Assembly (NCBI GenBank): GCA_009733575.1
Contig: ML769870.1
Span: forward strand, 1 to 39,296
Source of the DNA: Gymnopus androsaceus JB14
Lineage: Eukaryota; Basidiomycota; Agaricomycetes; Agaricales; Omphalotaceae
Direction: 5' to 3'
Length of the DNA stretch: 39,296 nucleotides
The notes under the pieces were generated by a model. It did not search any database and had not been told where the DNA came from. It saw only the letters and a list, made by a program, of their open reading frames with translations. This document shows positions 1-11,313 of this stretch, one piece after another; within the stretch, counting starts at the first letter, position 1; each line of letters opens with the position of its first letter. The position numbers were made by a program, and so were the translations under genes.

Positions 1-480
1 ATATTTTGATTATTTTTGAGTGTTTTTTGGGGATTTATGGGACCCCATAATCAACCTTTTTTTTTGTAGAATAAGCACCCATAAGCACCCAACAATATGA
101 ATCATATGCCAGTCCACCTAACCCTGCCCCCTGAATATTTTTGTTATTTCTCAGTATTTTTTGGCATTTATTGGACCCTATGATCAACATATTTTCATTA
201 TTTTGAGTATTTTTTGGGGATTTATGGGACCCCATGATCAACTTTTTTTTTTTCGTAAAATAAGCGCCCATAAGCGCCCAATAGTATGGATCATGTGGCA
301 GTGCACCTAACTCTGCCTCCTGAATATTTGTATTATTTTTCAGTTTTTTTTTGGCATTTATGAGACACATGATTAATATATTTTCATTATTTTGAGCATT
401 TTACGGAGATTTATGGGACCCCATGATCAACCCTGTTTTTTCCACAAAATAAGCACCCATAAGCACCCACAAGCACCTAA
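1..480. repeat. Tandem repeat, about 188-bp unit, ~2.4 copies
   Basis: The phrase TTTATGGGACCCCAT recurs near 34, 221 and 410, giving a period of about 187-189 bp. Each unit continues with a T-run, then an AAGCACCCATAAGCACCCA-like stretch, then a CACCTAACYCTGCC segment. The third unit is truncated near 480. The minus-strand reading frame across it only translates the repeat and is not a gene. The left end may continue outside the window. Confidence 0.8.
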
Positions 481-3400
481 CTACTGTTTTTTTTCACATT
501 GATTTAATACCAAATATTTGCCAAATCAATCTACAAAGGATCGTAGGCGCCCAGACAATTGATTTCATTTGGCTATTACCAAATATTTGGTAAATGAACC
601 TCGGAAGGACCATGGGCGCCTAAGTAATCAATTTTATTTTAATATTTGAGTACAAAATGGATTTAACAAATATTTGGCAAAATAATAATGGCTTTTATTG
701 CAATATTATAAAGCAAACATATTCAAGAAATATTTTGTGAATCAATCTTTGGCTGAATTGATATCTCGTCACGCTTTTGAGCCCATCTGACGCGTTTGAC
801 ACGTTTGACGTGTCTGGCACATCTGGCGCATCTGAGATGTGTCTGGCTGATTTTGATTCATACGGTGACTAGATGTGAGGGCAGCATTTCGGCTTCGAGA
901 AGCTGTGGCAGCAGCTGTAGCAGCACGTCGACTTTCTCTCTGCTTTTCGGATGGCTTGCATTTCGATTTTTGTTGAGTTTTGGTCAAATATTTGTTCCCC
1001 ATCACCCTGAAAAAGTAAGTTGAATTAGATCCAATCACAGCGCGTTCAATAAAGGATCTACCTTTGCTAGCTGCAAGCTTTTCAGAGTCCGATGCTGAGT
1101 GGATTTGGTGTATGATGCAAAAGAAACGGAGTTTTACAACTATTATTTACTTCCGCCCACATTCTCGTAACGACTTTAACGAGCGTCTAGGTTTAATGCC
1201 CACTACAATAATTCTTATTTATTATACTCTTTTCGGCTACTTTTGGGCATTTTTGATACAAAAATGGATATATTTGGGTCATGTGCATCTATTGGCAGGT
1301 GCTTTTCTCGCTTGAGTACCTACTTCTGTATTTTGGCCCAGAGGGCAAATTTGAATAAATGCACCTGCCAATAGATGCGTATGTAGGTTCTCCTCAATCC
1401 CGCACAAAAAAAAAAATGAAAATGTCTATGTTAAGTGGGGGTAAACTATGCTCGAAAGTGGGGACATTTTCTTAGAGGGCGGCCAAATGCTGTGCTGCTT
1501 ATTAAGTTAGGCGCCCGTTAGCGTGTATGCCCACCTCCACTTATTCCCTCCCCCCTTCATTATCTCCTCAGTCCAGCTGTATGCATTATAGTTCTATCGC
1601 AAGCATGTCGGAGAAAGAGGAATTGAAGATGAGCATTGCATTCCGAGGTTTAGGTTTCAACTTGCTATTCGGACTAGGACTGTTTATTCCAGATCTCAAT
1701 CATAGTCCCAAGTCCAAAGCACGACTATTAGGTCTGAGATTGTGATTGAGGATGCACCAATGGAACGTCCTGTACTCCAACTGGACTTTTCAGATTTGGA
1801 TACAGATACAACAGGCAAAGACGTATACACCGCCTACAACAGTAACAGCAACAGCAGATGTACACAGCGTATGCTATTAATGGTGTCAATTACTGCTGTT
1901 ATATTCCATTCTTCCTACTCCTCTCCTGTTCTGCTCCCTCGATGCCACTGATGGGAGGTATGAGTTTGGAGGAACAATGATCATGGGTTTGGGCATACTG
2001 GAACCGCCTACATCTGACTGGGAACTTGTCCTCTTTCCTGTAGATATTGGATAATTGATTCGCAGAATAGTAATTGGTTAGGACTGAACCTGTCATTAGT
2101 CTCATATCCAGGCAATGTTCCAAACTACTCGTGTACACTGCGTGTAACTGTATAACTTATTCGTCGCAATCTGACAATCTACTAATCTTCTTTCCTTCCT
2201 CCACACCCTCTAGACTGCACTCTCTCAGTGAAAGCTTGACTGTTTAACTGGAGCCAACATGAACCGCCATCAGCCTTATGAATCTGGAGTTCATGAAATT
2301 ATTGTGCTGGGTCCAGTAAGGAAACCCTTTGTCCAGAGAACTGGGGTTGAGGGGACATACAGACTTCCCAGCCAACACCTCTAGAGGTGAAAAATTCATC
2401 TCCAGGATTATTCATCTTCAATTTACAGTAACATTTCAAGCACATCTTGAATGTTCAACTAGCAGGGTATAGTCTATTCAGCTGACAGATAGTCTTGACC
2501 CTTTTACAAATTTGATGATCCTTCATTTTGGAAAATTCTTACCAACAAACAACCATAGGATCATGTGGAATGGAATTGTTGCAGAGACTACAAGAAAGCA
2601 TTTCCATCTGGAACTTGCACAAGTACTGTGTAGTACTACATAGTGCACCTAGTGCCCTAGTTTGGCTAGCTAACCCCCCTACTACCTAGTGCTACACAGT
2701 ACATTACGGAATTCAACATCTTGCCTTTTTCAGCCTTAAATCCGAATCATTCAGTGATTGTTGGGATCGTCTCTAGATTATTATCACCAGATATTGGCCA
2801 CTGTCATTTCCAGGGAATTTTATTTCTTCCTCGCCTTCAGGAAGGATTCGGATGATATGAAGACAATCGGATTTCATTGCTACCAGTAGTAATAGTAGCT
2901 ACTTGAAAATATTTTATAAGCACATCTTCAAAGTGCTAGTGACTTCAAGGTATGTGTACAATAAGTTTTAACTACACTTGGAGACAGAGGGCTTGATGCA
3001 TGCTGCATGAGAGTTGAAGGAAGAGATGTGGGAGTATGGAAACGGGTCTATGGTACTTATAAATGCCCTGTCAGAGGGACTTAGAAAAAATCTTTTTTCT
3101 CAAGGCAAAAGAGACAGGAAATGGGGTCAGTTGCTGAATGCTATATACAATAACTGAAAGGTTCTGTCAAATCGGATGCATGGCAGATTGAAATTGAACT
3201 TACGGTATGATTTTGGATTTGAGACCAAATTCAGAAATTTTAGGCTTGCCGTTTTATGTCAAGCACTAGGTGGCACTGTGTAGTAGCACTCTACTAGGAG
3301 ACAAAAAGCGAGTTCCAGATGTCACTGATAGAGCAATACAAAAATTCACCTTGGTATCCAACAAATTTATTGCTTGTAAATGATTGGGAGTGTTTTGTAG

Positions 3401-3592
3401 GTAAGATGCACTAACTCTGTTCATGTCCTCAGAATCCAGACAAAATCACCAGTGGTAAGCTCATGTTTTGCATTTGTGGTAAGAGATTGCTTGTCAGTGC
3501 AGAGATCAGAGTTGAGTATGCCTGTTCAGGGTTGCATGATCTCAATCTATCAATTTGTGATCTTGATGAAGGCTGGTATGGATCTCCAGATG
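481..3592. other. Non-coding stretch, no supported gene
   Basis: Only short, compositionally random open frames are present, with no recognisable motif or intron-exon pattern. Around 481-620 two short AT-rich segments share CCAAATATTTG-type wording and a GGCGCC core. An exact inverted repeat (1285-1378) is listed separately. Nothing else is supported. Confidence 0.6.
1285..1378. repeat. Short perfect inverted repeat (18-bp arms)
   Basis: GCATCTATTGGCAGGTGC at 1285-1302 is repeated exactly as its reverse complement at 1361-1378, leaving a 58-nt loop. It may be the remains of a small fold-back element. No target duplication could be assigned. Confidence 0.6.
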
Positions 3593-5038
3593 CATCAGCA
3601 AAACCTGTATTTTGCCAGAGCAGTCAGAGCATTGAATTGCTGCTCTGGCTGCTCTGAAGCTATGGGAGCTAACGGAATTGATGGACAGCTGTCAGAGGAT
3701 GTTGATTAAGTGACCTAAAAGGAAGGGCATTTGCAATGCCTCCATATAACTGTCAACATATTCAGGAATCTGTATAAAAGGCAGCATTCATCAGCAAAAC
3801 CTGTATGTTGCCAGAGCAGTCAGAGCATTCAATTGATGCTTTGGAGTGCTCTGGAGTGCTCTGATGTGCTCTGACTGCTCTGGCTGCTCCGAAGCGAGGG
3901 AATCGATGGACAGCTGTCAGATAAGTGACATAAACAACAGAACTGATCAAAATGCTGTAAACTGTCAGGACGTTGTATAAAAGCGTCGCCGTTCATGAAC
4001 TCAAAGTTGAGCATCGGACTTGTGCTTTTCTTTTATTTCCTTCCAGTGTCGCAACCTTGGGACAATTTTTTTTCCTCCCATGGTGGCTCTTATCCATTTC
4101 GGCATTGATTGGCTGGTGTTTGGAGATGTCTGAGGGTTGTGGAGGCAGAGGCAGACTCAGAGAGTGGGAAATGGGGAGGCAGAAATTGGGAAATATTCAA
4201 GCTGGCTAGAAGCGGTACTTAGTACTATGTAGTATTATCTAGACTGCTGTGTTTCGGTAGTGTACAATAAATGATGCATATGAACTTTACACTTATTGCA
4301 TGGTTACAATCTGTTACAATATGAAATTCTTGATTGAATGGGGCTCTAACCTAAATTTGTCGAATGATGGGCGGAATGATGGGCATTTCCAGAGAGCTCC
4401 AGAGAGCTCCAGAGAACTCAATGGTCCTCCAGAGCACTCTGGAGCTACTACCCTTGCTCTGGCTGCTCTGGATGCTCTGAGTGCTCTGGAGAGCTCTGGA
4501 GCACTCTAGAGCACATACAGGTTTTGCTGATGTTGTTGAGCTTGAAGTTCGACGTGAACTTGTATCTTTTTCCTCCAGTGTTTCAACTCAGTGCAATATT
4601 CTTTAAGTTTCCTCCCACTGTAAGTTTCTATATTTGTTCAATGAAATTGATTATCAGCTACATATCAGAAATTTCGAAGGGTTGTAGAGGTGGAGGATGT
4701 CAGGGAGGGAGAAATTGGGCACTCGAAGCATTGCGAAACGTTGGGGGACTCGGCGGGGGGCATTTATGTATGGTTGTATGTATGAAATGATTCAGAAAAT
4801 AATATATCAATTTGCTGCTATTACCGCATGGTTACGATGTGAGAACTCTTGATTACTAAATGGGGCACTGTAGTGCAAAACATTTGTTGAATGATGGGTG
4901 GTCTCCAGAGAGCTCCAGAGGACTCAATAGTCCTCCAGAGCACTCTGGAGCTACTACCCTTGCTCTGGCTGCTCCAGAAGCTCTGGGAGCTCTGGAGAGC
5001 TCTGGAGCACTCTGGAGTAGATACAGGTTTTGCTGATG
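3593..5038. repeat. Dispersed fold-back repeat family, four copies in both orientations
   Basis: The 18-mer CATCAGCAAAACCTGTAT starts copies at 3593 and 3789. Its reverse complement, ATACAGGTTTTGCTGATG, ends copies at 4532 and 5038. Each copy has a body rich in CTCTGG, GAGCTC and CAGAGC words that can pair with itself (about 3593-3660, 3789-3895, 4391-4532 and 4903-5038). Copies 1 and 2 share flanking text including GATGGACAGCTGTCAG and TGTATAAAAG. Copies 3 and 4 share CATGGTTAC and AATGATGGG flanks, so the region grew partly by local duplication. No coding potential was seen. Confidence 0.65.
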
Positions 5039-5349
5039 TGGTGTGAAAGACATTAGATGCAAAAATGAGCAGTACTGGAAGCAAAAGAAATTGAGCTTGT
5101 AGGTGAAGTGTAACCAAATCACATTCTTTTGAGAATTTTCTGAAACATTGCCTGAGAAAGTCCTTATAACCCATAACCTGTTGGAGGTGGAGTTCTAGAA
5201 CATAGATGAAAACATTGAGATCTCAGATGAGAATGCAGAGCAGTCAAGAGCTGATATAAGGAAATACCTAGAACATAGACATGCGGGTGTGAGCCATCGC
5301 AATGCGTGGCAAAAACGAGTCCGGTTCAAATTCAGGAACTGTATTTGAT
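5039..5349. other. Downstream flank of the Helitron; possible 3' end
   Basis: No gene is seen. On the minus strand a hairpin-capable stretch (GCCACGC, ATT, GCGATGGC; one bulged base) lies near 5292-5309. It is followed about 20 nt later by CTAG (5268-5271), which recalls the hairpin plus CTRR end of Helitrons, although the usual spacing is about 10-12 nt. The 12-mer CTAGAACATAGA also occurs near 5200, so the true end is uncertain. Confidence 0.25.
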
Positions 5350-6288
5350 CTACTGATGCTTAACATAAATTGCAACAGAAGCGGATCCTCCTCCACAGAA
5401 ACGAAAGTCAATATTGGCACAGATTGCAGTTTCTAATATCGGTATGCCATTATTCAACATACCATTGTGTTTGAAAACCATACCATCATTGGTGATCAAT
5501 CGTGAAGTAAAATGGCAGGCTAATGGCCACCAATAGATTACGCCTCTAAGGTCATAGTGGATAGGCCCAGGTTGATTATCAACAGTCAAATTGGTGGTTA
5601 GGTCAATGACAAGGTCAGGGTTACCTTCACAGCACACTGCTACTATACATGGGGCAAAATTAATTTTAAATGACCTTACCAATGTGCCATCGCACATTAT
5701 ACACTTAGTAGCCCAAGGAGCAGGTGGATTTGTTGACACCCATTGATGCATCGAGGTTTGTTGTGTGACTCGAAGGCCATGGATGACACAGTTTTTCACA
5801 TTCCTAGGCTGTCTCCATTGCCTATGACCTTGCTCACATACTAAGGTAGTAGTCATGAATGGTTTCTGAAGAGACAAGGCTTCCTGAACCACATCCATCA
5901 CAGGACAATATGCACCGAAAGCAAACATACGAGGACGTTTATCAGCTAAAATGAGTCGAAATTTGTCACGGGCTGTCTCTAAAGACAAAGTGCTACCGGG
6001 GTTGGTATTCAATTGGAAATCTTCAGTAATATTCATGAAATAAGTGAAGTCAGAGTAGACTGTATCCCGTAAATCAGACCAAATGTGTCTTAAGATTGTA
6101 AAAACAGCATCAAAAGCACAACTATTGTTTGACCAACGCAAACCAATAGGTATTGAAGGTGAGTGGTTTGGATTAGAGGGTGTAATTTGAGATATAGGTG
6201 TTTTTATTGTGGGTGCTAGGCGTTTTGAAGCAAGTCTACTAGATCTACGGGACGGACCATTTGATGAATGTAATCTTTTGTATCTCAA
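5350..6288 (-). pseudogene. C-terminal USP-like (ubiquitin-specific protease fold) domain of the Helitron protein
   Basis: This 312-codon open frame is in the same frame as the helicase upstream, separated only by two TGA codons (6330-6328 and 6309-6307). Residues about 49-66 (GLRWSNNSCAFDAVFTIL) match the Cys box of ubiquitin-specific proteases, with C57 as the likely nucleophile. A His box follows at about 246-265 (YDLRGVIYWWPLACHFTSRL), with H259 the likely catalytic His. Between them C151/H155 and C196/C199 look like a zinc-binding finger. I infer it is the tail of one RepHel polyprotein, perhaps for self-processing or deubiquitination. Plant and animal Helitrons are known to carry OTU-type cysteine protease domains; a USP-like one here is my reading of the motifs. 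The domain frame itself is unbroken. Confidence 0.72.
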
Positions 6289-6327
6289 AGGGAAATCTGT
6301 GGCCCGTCAAAGTGAAAGATTTGGAAG

Positions 6328-8196
6328 TCATGGATTTGAACTTGAATTGGGCATAGATGAAACACAAGGTGAAGTGATATCTGTATGTGGTCTCCTTTTA
6401 TGTGACGATGAAGGGATGTCTTCATTGAGATAAAGGTCAAAAAATTTTCTTTTTCTGGGAGTCTTGTCTGGAACAGTTTTCAAATTATCCGGAGGAAGAG
6501 AACCTTCCCTCTGTTTTAAGAGTTTTCCAAAGGTAGATTTATCTAGTACAGTCCATGGAACACAAGGATCGGTTTCAACCTTATATGGATCTTTTGCAGT
6601 CCATCTTAAAGCATCATGAATATGAGTTGGAACATAGTCAGAGCCTTTCCACACCAAAAAAGACTCTATAAGCACATTACGTGTGGACCCAGAAACTTCT
6701 GCAGGAAGTTTACCTTCAAAACGCAGTTGTGTGATATCATTCAGTATTTCAATCTCCCTGTATTCTCTGCGTAGCTGGCCACTTGCACCACGCGTTAACT
6801 TGGATGAGTCAAAACCCTGTAAAATAACAGTTTTATCTGCACTCCAACTTCGAGATAATGCAGTATATATTGCATGATGATCGCTTAAAGTATTTAGATC
6901 CATAGCATTTGGAGACAGACTTTGACCTTGAGAAGCATGTGCTGTCATTGAAAAACCAGGTAAAACATCCACTTGGTTTCTTGTTATCCAAAGCATTGTA
7001 TCATCTGGTAATTGAACTTGTGCTTTTGTTTTATGTCTAATCAATGGAACTACATTGCATGGGAGACCTTTGATATGTACTGAGGTTGGTGGGTTATCCA
7101 GAAGCACAAAGAGCACATCCAGTACACGTTGGCCAAAAGCACCTTTTCCTTCATGCCAAGCATACACCATAGCACACTGACCTTTTGTAATTGACATTTC
7201 TGTTGCAACATTGTACCGTATTATAACTGGCATCCCACGACAAAGAGATAAAGCTGGTGGTGCATGAAGGTCATGAGCACAAGGAGGCAAGTCCCAAAGA
7301 ATCTCCTGCAGATCCTTAGATATAGTATTTATAGTTGAAGTCTTGGAATTTTTTGACTTTGAATCTTTCTTTTTTTCTGTCTTTGGTGAGATTGTATCAT
7401 CACTGAGAAATACTGTGAGCTCCTGTTGAGTATCAGATGCAAAACGAATGCATCCTAATCTATTTATTTTGTCTTTGTATTTATTCTCACCCACTATGAT
7501 AGGCGCATTTCTCCAAGGTTCATGTCCCACATAGGGACGATGTGGCATTTTTGAGGAAACAAGGGTATTAAGGAATCGAATATCATCACCTGTGCAGGCT
7601 TTATAACACATATTTTCCAATGCTTGACGAAAAGCAACATCCATATCACTTTCACCAGTATTTCTCATGTTTTTGCGCAGAATAACCACATAAGTTACAT
7701 GATGCCACAGCGATTTACCAATAACTGCACAGTGGCCACTGTATGTCTTGACATCTTCCATCTTTCTTTGAGAATACAAAGAGACACTCTCTCCTCCAAT
7801 TGGAGGCAGCTGAGCAAAGTCACCAGCAAATATCATACTAATTTTTCCAAAAGCGACATCATTGGAACCTTTTGCTCTAGATAAACGTTCAGATATTTTG
7901 TACATATCAATACAACTTAGCATAGATACCTCATCTAAAATTATGTATTGCACTCCATCAAGCCTGGAGCACACTTGAGCCATTGTACATGCTGCTACTT
8001 CTTCCACTTCTGTTGTTCATCCCTGAAAGAAAGTGGTATGTTGAACCTCCAAGCAAAGCTGCAGCATTTCCAGTTGGAGCACAAGTGGCTATAGCATATG
8101 CGTTATTTCGTGCTCTCAAAAAATTTTCAAGAGACACTTCACAACTTGGGATTTTCCTGTTCCACCCATTCCCCAATGTACATATGCAAAGGTTCA
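6328..8196 (-). pseudogene. PIF1-like helicase domain of the Helitron protein (broken)
   Basis: This is an SF1 DNA helicase that would unwind the donor strand during rolling-circle transposition. Walker A (GMGGTGKS) reads at 8172-8149, and motif Ia (CAPTGNAAALLGGSTYH) follows in a different frame because of an indel at the A/T run 8118-8127. A second frameshift near 8010-8030 leads into a 559-codon frame. That frame contains motif II (IILDEVSML, residues about 22-30), motif III (FAGDFAQLPP), motif V (TAHASQGQS) and motif VI (YTALSRSWSADKTVIL). It stops at TGA 6330-6328. The tail after motif VI is Lys/Arg/Ser-rich. Family assignment is secure; function is lost. Confidence 0.9.
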
Positions 8197-9422
8197 TTGC
8201 AGTGCCCTATTGAGTGCTGAGCAACAATTCTAAAAGCACTGTTCCTGTCCCTCATTCAAGTTGAACTCATTAACAAAGTCCAGAGTTAATGTTTTTATAC
8301 TTCCATATTCAATTCCCATTTTTTCGAAATGAGACTTATCGGCAAATCTCAACAACATTTGGCTGATATTTTCTTGAATTAGTTGGATCAAGTGAATTAG
8401 TTTTATTTTTGGGGTTACCTTTTGATTCCTTACTGCTCAGCTAACAATGTTTGGCGCATGAGTTTTAAAAGACTTCCCCAATATTCAGGTTTTTCACGAT
8501 TTATAGCCATAGGAGGTTCAAGAGCCACTGTATGTGATAATTTGGAGGGCAAGGTCTGTGTCCAACCAGCATCAAAGAGAATATTGCACATGGATTTCAT
8601 AGCAGCATCCCTTGCTATATATAACTTTTCCCTTTTTTCATACCTGTTTTTGGATCATATAAAATAATGTCATCAAGTTCAAAAGGATCTGAGTGAATCT
8701 GATCATCATAAGTACGAAGGTGAGATACAAGGTCATCATTAAGATGGGTTGGAATGGAAGAAGGTAAATTTGTTGTATCATCAAGCTTTCCTGCTTTCAG
8801 TTGTGCTCGGTAGTCATCTCAAGCATCAATACACACATATCGTAGGTTGATATTTTTCATGTAGAAGATACAATCATCGTTGAAGTTGTAATTTAAGAAT
8901 GCATCATGCCAAGTTTCTTCTGCAGACCTGAGGTCCTTACCAGATCTCCAGGGTTGGAATAGGGTTAACATTGCAGAACAGTAAAACTCTCTATCTTCCT
9001 TGTCAGGCCTGGGTAATGGACCACCAGAGGAAATTAGGAATAATTTTTCATGATTACGTCAGAAGAGAAATTACATGGGTATTCTGCAAGAGGATGACCT
9101 TCGAATGAAAGATAAGGAGGATGATTTTGATTTAGGAAGAAACTGGGTGAGGAGGACAGTTATCATCATCACTTTGATCTTCGTTATCCTCAGGTTGTTT
9201 CTTTTTGTACGTTTTGACACTCTTTGGAAGCATCGAATCCAATCATACAAGTTATAATCCTCATGCTCAATAGGTCTATCGGGTATAGTCAAAGGATGAA
9301 GATAGCCCTACAAGCTTACCATGTTGCTCTATAAGAACTAATTTTGGTTGAGCAGTTGCAGTATCCTGTGGATGATAAACAGAACGGGCTTCTGTAACAA
9401 ATGTGCGCAATAGAATGGTCAT
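8197..9422 (-). pseudogene. Degenerate linker between Rep and helicase of the Helitron
   Basis: Pieces of the conserved middle of fungal RepHel proteins are readable in changing frames. They include RPIEHEDYNLYDWIR near 9.25 kb, then GPLPRPDKEDREFYCSAM and LTLFQPWRSGKDL near 9.0 kb, then RYVCIDA-stop-DDYRAQ near 8.82 kb, where TGA (8821-8819) sits where an Arg is expected. A further open piece lies near 8.6-8.43 kb (KLSHTVALEPPMAINREKPE, then a TAA). Immediately left of the nested element the frame resumes the text interrupted at 9705. No additional domain is seen. Confidence 0.75.
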
Positions 9423-9704
9423 CAGAAAATGGTCTGGCCAGATGACCATGTCACTTAGCAGCTAGACTAGGAATAATGCAAAACTTGGACACCTCAGGTA
9501 TCCTAGCCTCCTAAGCCTCCTAAGCTCCAGGCATTCTGGGGCATCCTGGGCTGTCTGAGCTGTCCTGAGGCAACCTGAGGATACTCAGAATCCTAGGAGC
9601 TTAAGAGCTTAGGAGCTAGGATACCTGAGGTGTCAAAGTTTTGCATATTCCTAGGTGCTAGGCTGCCTAAGTGACCTGGGTCATCTGGCCCAGACCATTT
9701 TCTG
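9423..9704. mobile_element. 282-bp MITE with ~105-bp terminal inverted repeats, hAT-like
   Basis: The ends CAGAAAATGGTCTGG and CCAGACCATTTTCTG are the outer parts of inverted arms about 105 bp long with roughly 90% identity; the arms also contain GACACCTCAGGTATCCTAGC. The element has no open frame of its own. Flanks are 9415-9422 (ATGGTCAT) and 9705-9712 (ATGGTACA), five of eight positions identical. The element interrupts the Helitron Rep text TSHVFVP: removing it plus one flank copy restores the family reading (FYWR after VFVP, apart from a small deletion). That fixes the insertion point. An 8-bp duplication and CAG ends suggest hAT, but the duplication is imperfect. Confidence 0.82.
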
Positions 9705-10869
9705 ATGGTACAAATACATGGCTAGTGTAATGATCAGGGTTTTTCAATAAATATAGACTGATCATAGGACTACGAAGCTCAAGTTTTGTAGATAGGAGGC
9801 TGGTAATACGTGTTATGAGACGGCGAGATTTTTCTTTTACTGATAGAGGTCCATTGATAACTTCAGTGCTCTTGTCAAAGATAGCACGTATACAGTCAAA
9901 AACAACATGAGTTTTAAGGCCGGTCTTGGTGATATAATCAGCAATATAGACAACAGCAGCTTTTATTGCGGTTCCACTCATAAGAGAAGTGACATCAGTG
10001 TTTCCATGAACTAAATAAGTCAGTGCAGGACTAACATCATTTAACCACTTTTCACCCTTTTTTAGTGATATATGGCCAGTATCTGGATCTACTACAGACT
10101 CAGGGAAGCATTCACGTGGAAAGCGTGCCTTATATTGCTTGAAATTATTGTTTAAACATGAAGATTCAAATTTAGCCTTATTTATAATAGTACCATCTTT
10201 GCCTATTCCACGAAAACACTCATGCCAATTGGATTTAAATACTAAATTGTCAATTGTATGCTGATATTTTAAGAACCATTTTGAGTATGTTAAACATGTT
10301 GCACAGTTCTCTTTGGTACAGTCATCACAGGTAGGTGGAGGAGGAATAGGTAGAGTACATTCTGGAGTAATATAACTAGGAGTTGCTTCAGCTGCTGCAA
10401 TATTCTCTTGAACAGATTCTTTACTACCAGTAAGAAATTCACCAATTCTGACACTTTCTAAATATGCCAATAAATCCTTTTGAAAGGGTGAACTTTGATC
10501 CAAAATACAATCCTTGATTTCCTGAGGTGACAATCTTTTCTTCACACATATAATTGCATGACCATGTAGTGCCAAACATCCTTGCTGTTCCACAGTACAA
10601 TAATAACCACTGGTTGGTCCAAATAAACCCCCTTCTTCAAAATCAATGTTAACTACATGTTTAAAAAATAATGTCATTATGAAGTGGAAAAATCGTGCAG
10701 CAGCAACCGGATTATTTCCAACCAATGAAAAACATACACTAGGTGCACATAATGGAACAGAAAATTCTTCTTTGTCATCAGCAAAGTAAATACAAATGGG
10801 ATGTTTAAAATCACAAGGGCAATGGTGACGTACCACGTAGGACCTCCAATATGATTGATAAGTGACCAA
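9705..10869 (-). pseudogene. Helitron Rep (HUH, two-tyrosine) nuclease domain (broken)
   Basis: This is the rolling-circle replication initiator part that nicks and joins Helitron ends. A 400-codon frame runs 10869-9667. Its first ~18 residues are out of register (the family text IWSLINHIGGPTWYVTIA is in another frame there) and its last ~13 codons come from the nested MITE. H102 and H104 in CLALHGHAI form the HxH metal site near 10566. Y308 and Y312 in VVYIADYITKTGLK are the expected catalytic tyrosine pair. C181, C184, C189 and C192 form a CxxC-CxxC knuckle. NPDHYTSHVFVP at the end is where the MITE cut in. The catalytic residues remain but the protein is not expressible. Confidence 0.9.
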
Positions 10870-11313
10870 ATTTCTTACTGCATGTTTTTTTTCGAGCTTA
10901 TAGACCCTTCTGTTTTATTTGAAGCATAATTCAAATCACTCAGTAATGCAGAACATTGTGTTTCAGCGTCATTGCAAGGTTTGACATACTCACCATTGGC
11001 CATACGTGATGCCAGGTCTTGGAAGCAGATTCTTATCCACAGACATAAACCGTGAAGATATATCATTGAACTTCCTTGACTCTGCCATCAAGTATGATTG
11101 TGAAGTGCCTGCTTTTATTTAGCGATGACTGAATGCAACAAAGGGAAAGCTTTGATCCAATTGGAAACGTTTATCATGATATAACATCATGAACTTGACA
11201 TGAGAAGCATCAGAAAAAGTATTGGAGGAATGATTTATGGATCCAAACCCGCCTAGGCCATAAGGAAACAACCAAGGAAACATTTTAGGATACAATTGTG
11301 GGTTATTCCACAA
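10870..11313 (-). pseudogene. Helitron_like_N region in three frames
   Basis: Text typical of the N-terminal Rep domain appears as WNNPQLYPKMFPWLFPYGLG (11313 downward) with YHDKRFQLDQSFPFVAFSH. MAESRKFNDISSRFMSVDKN and then DLASRMANGEYVKPCNDAE follow in another frame, with one extra base near 11030. The next shift falls in the A-run near 10880 before the Rep core. The pieces are collinear with intact family members, so this is one decayed coding region, not separate genes. Confidence 0.85.

Noticed and set aside
35..370. Minus-strand 111-codon open frame
   Set aside because: It is the translation of the 188-bp tandem repeat; its two halves repeat each other and it has no family signature.
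9667..9704. Last ~13 codons of the Rep open frame as genuine Rep sequence
   Set aside because: They lie inside the MITE terminal repeat; the family text is interrupted at 9705.
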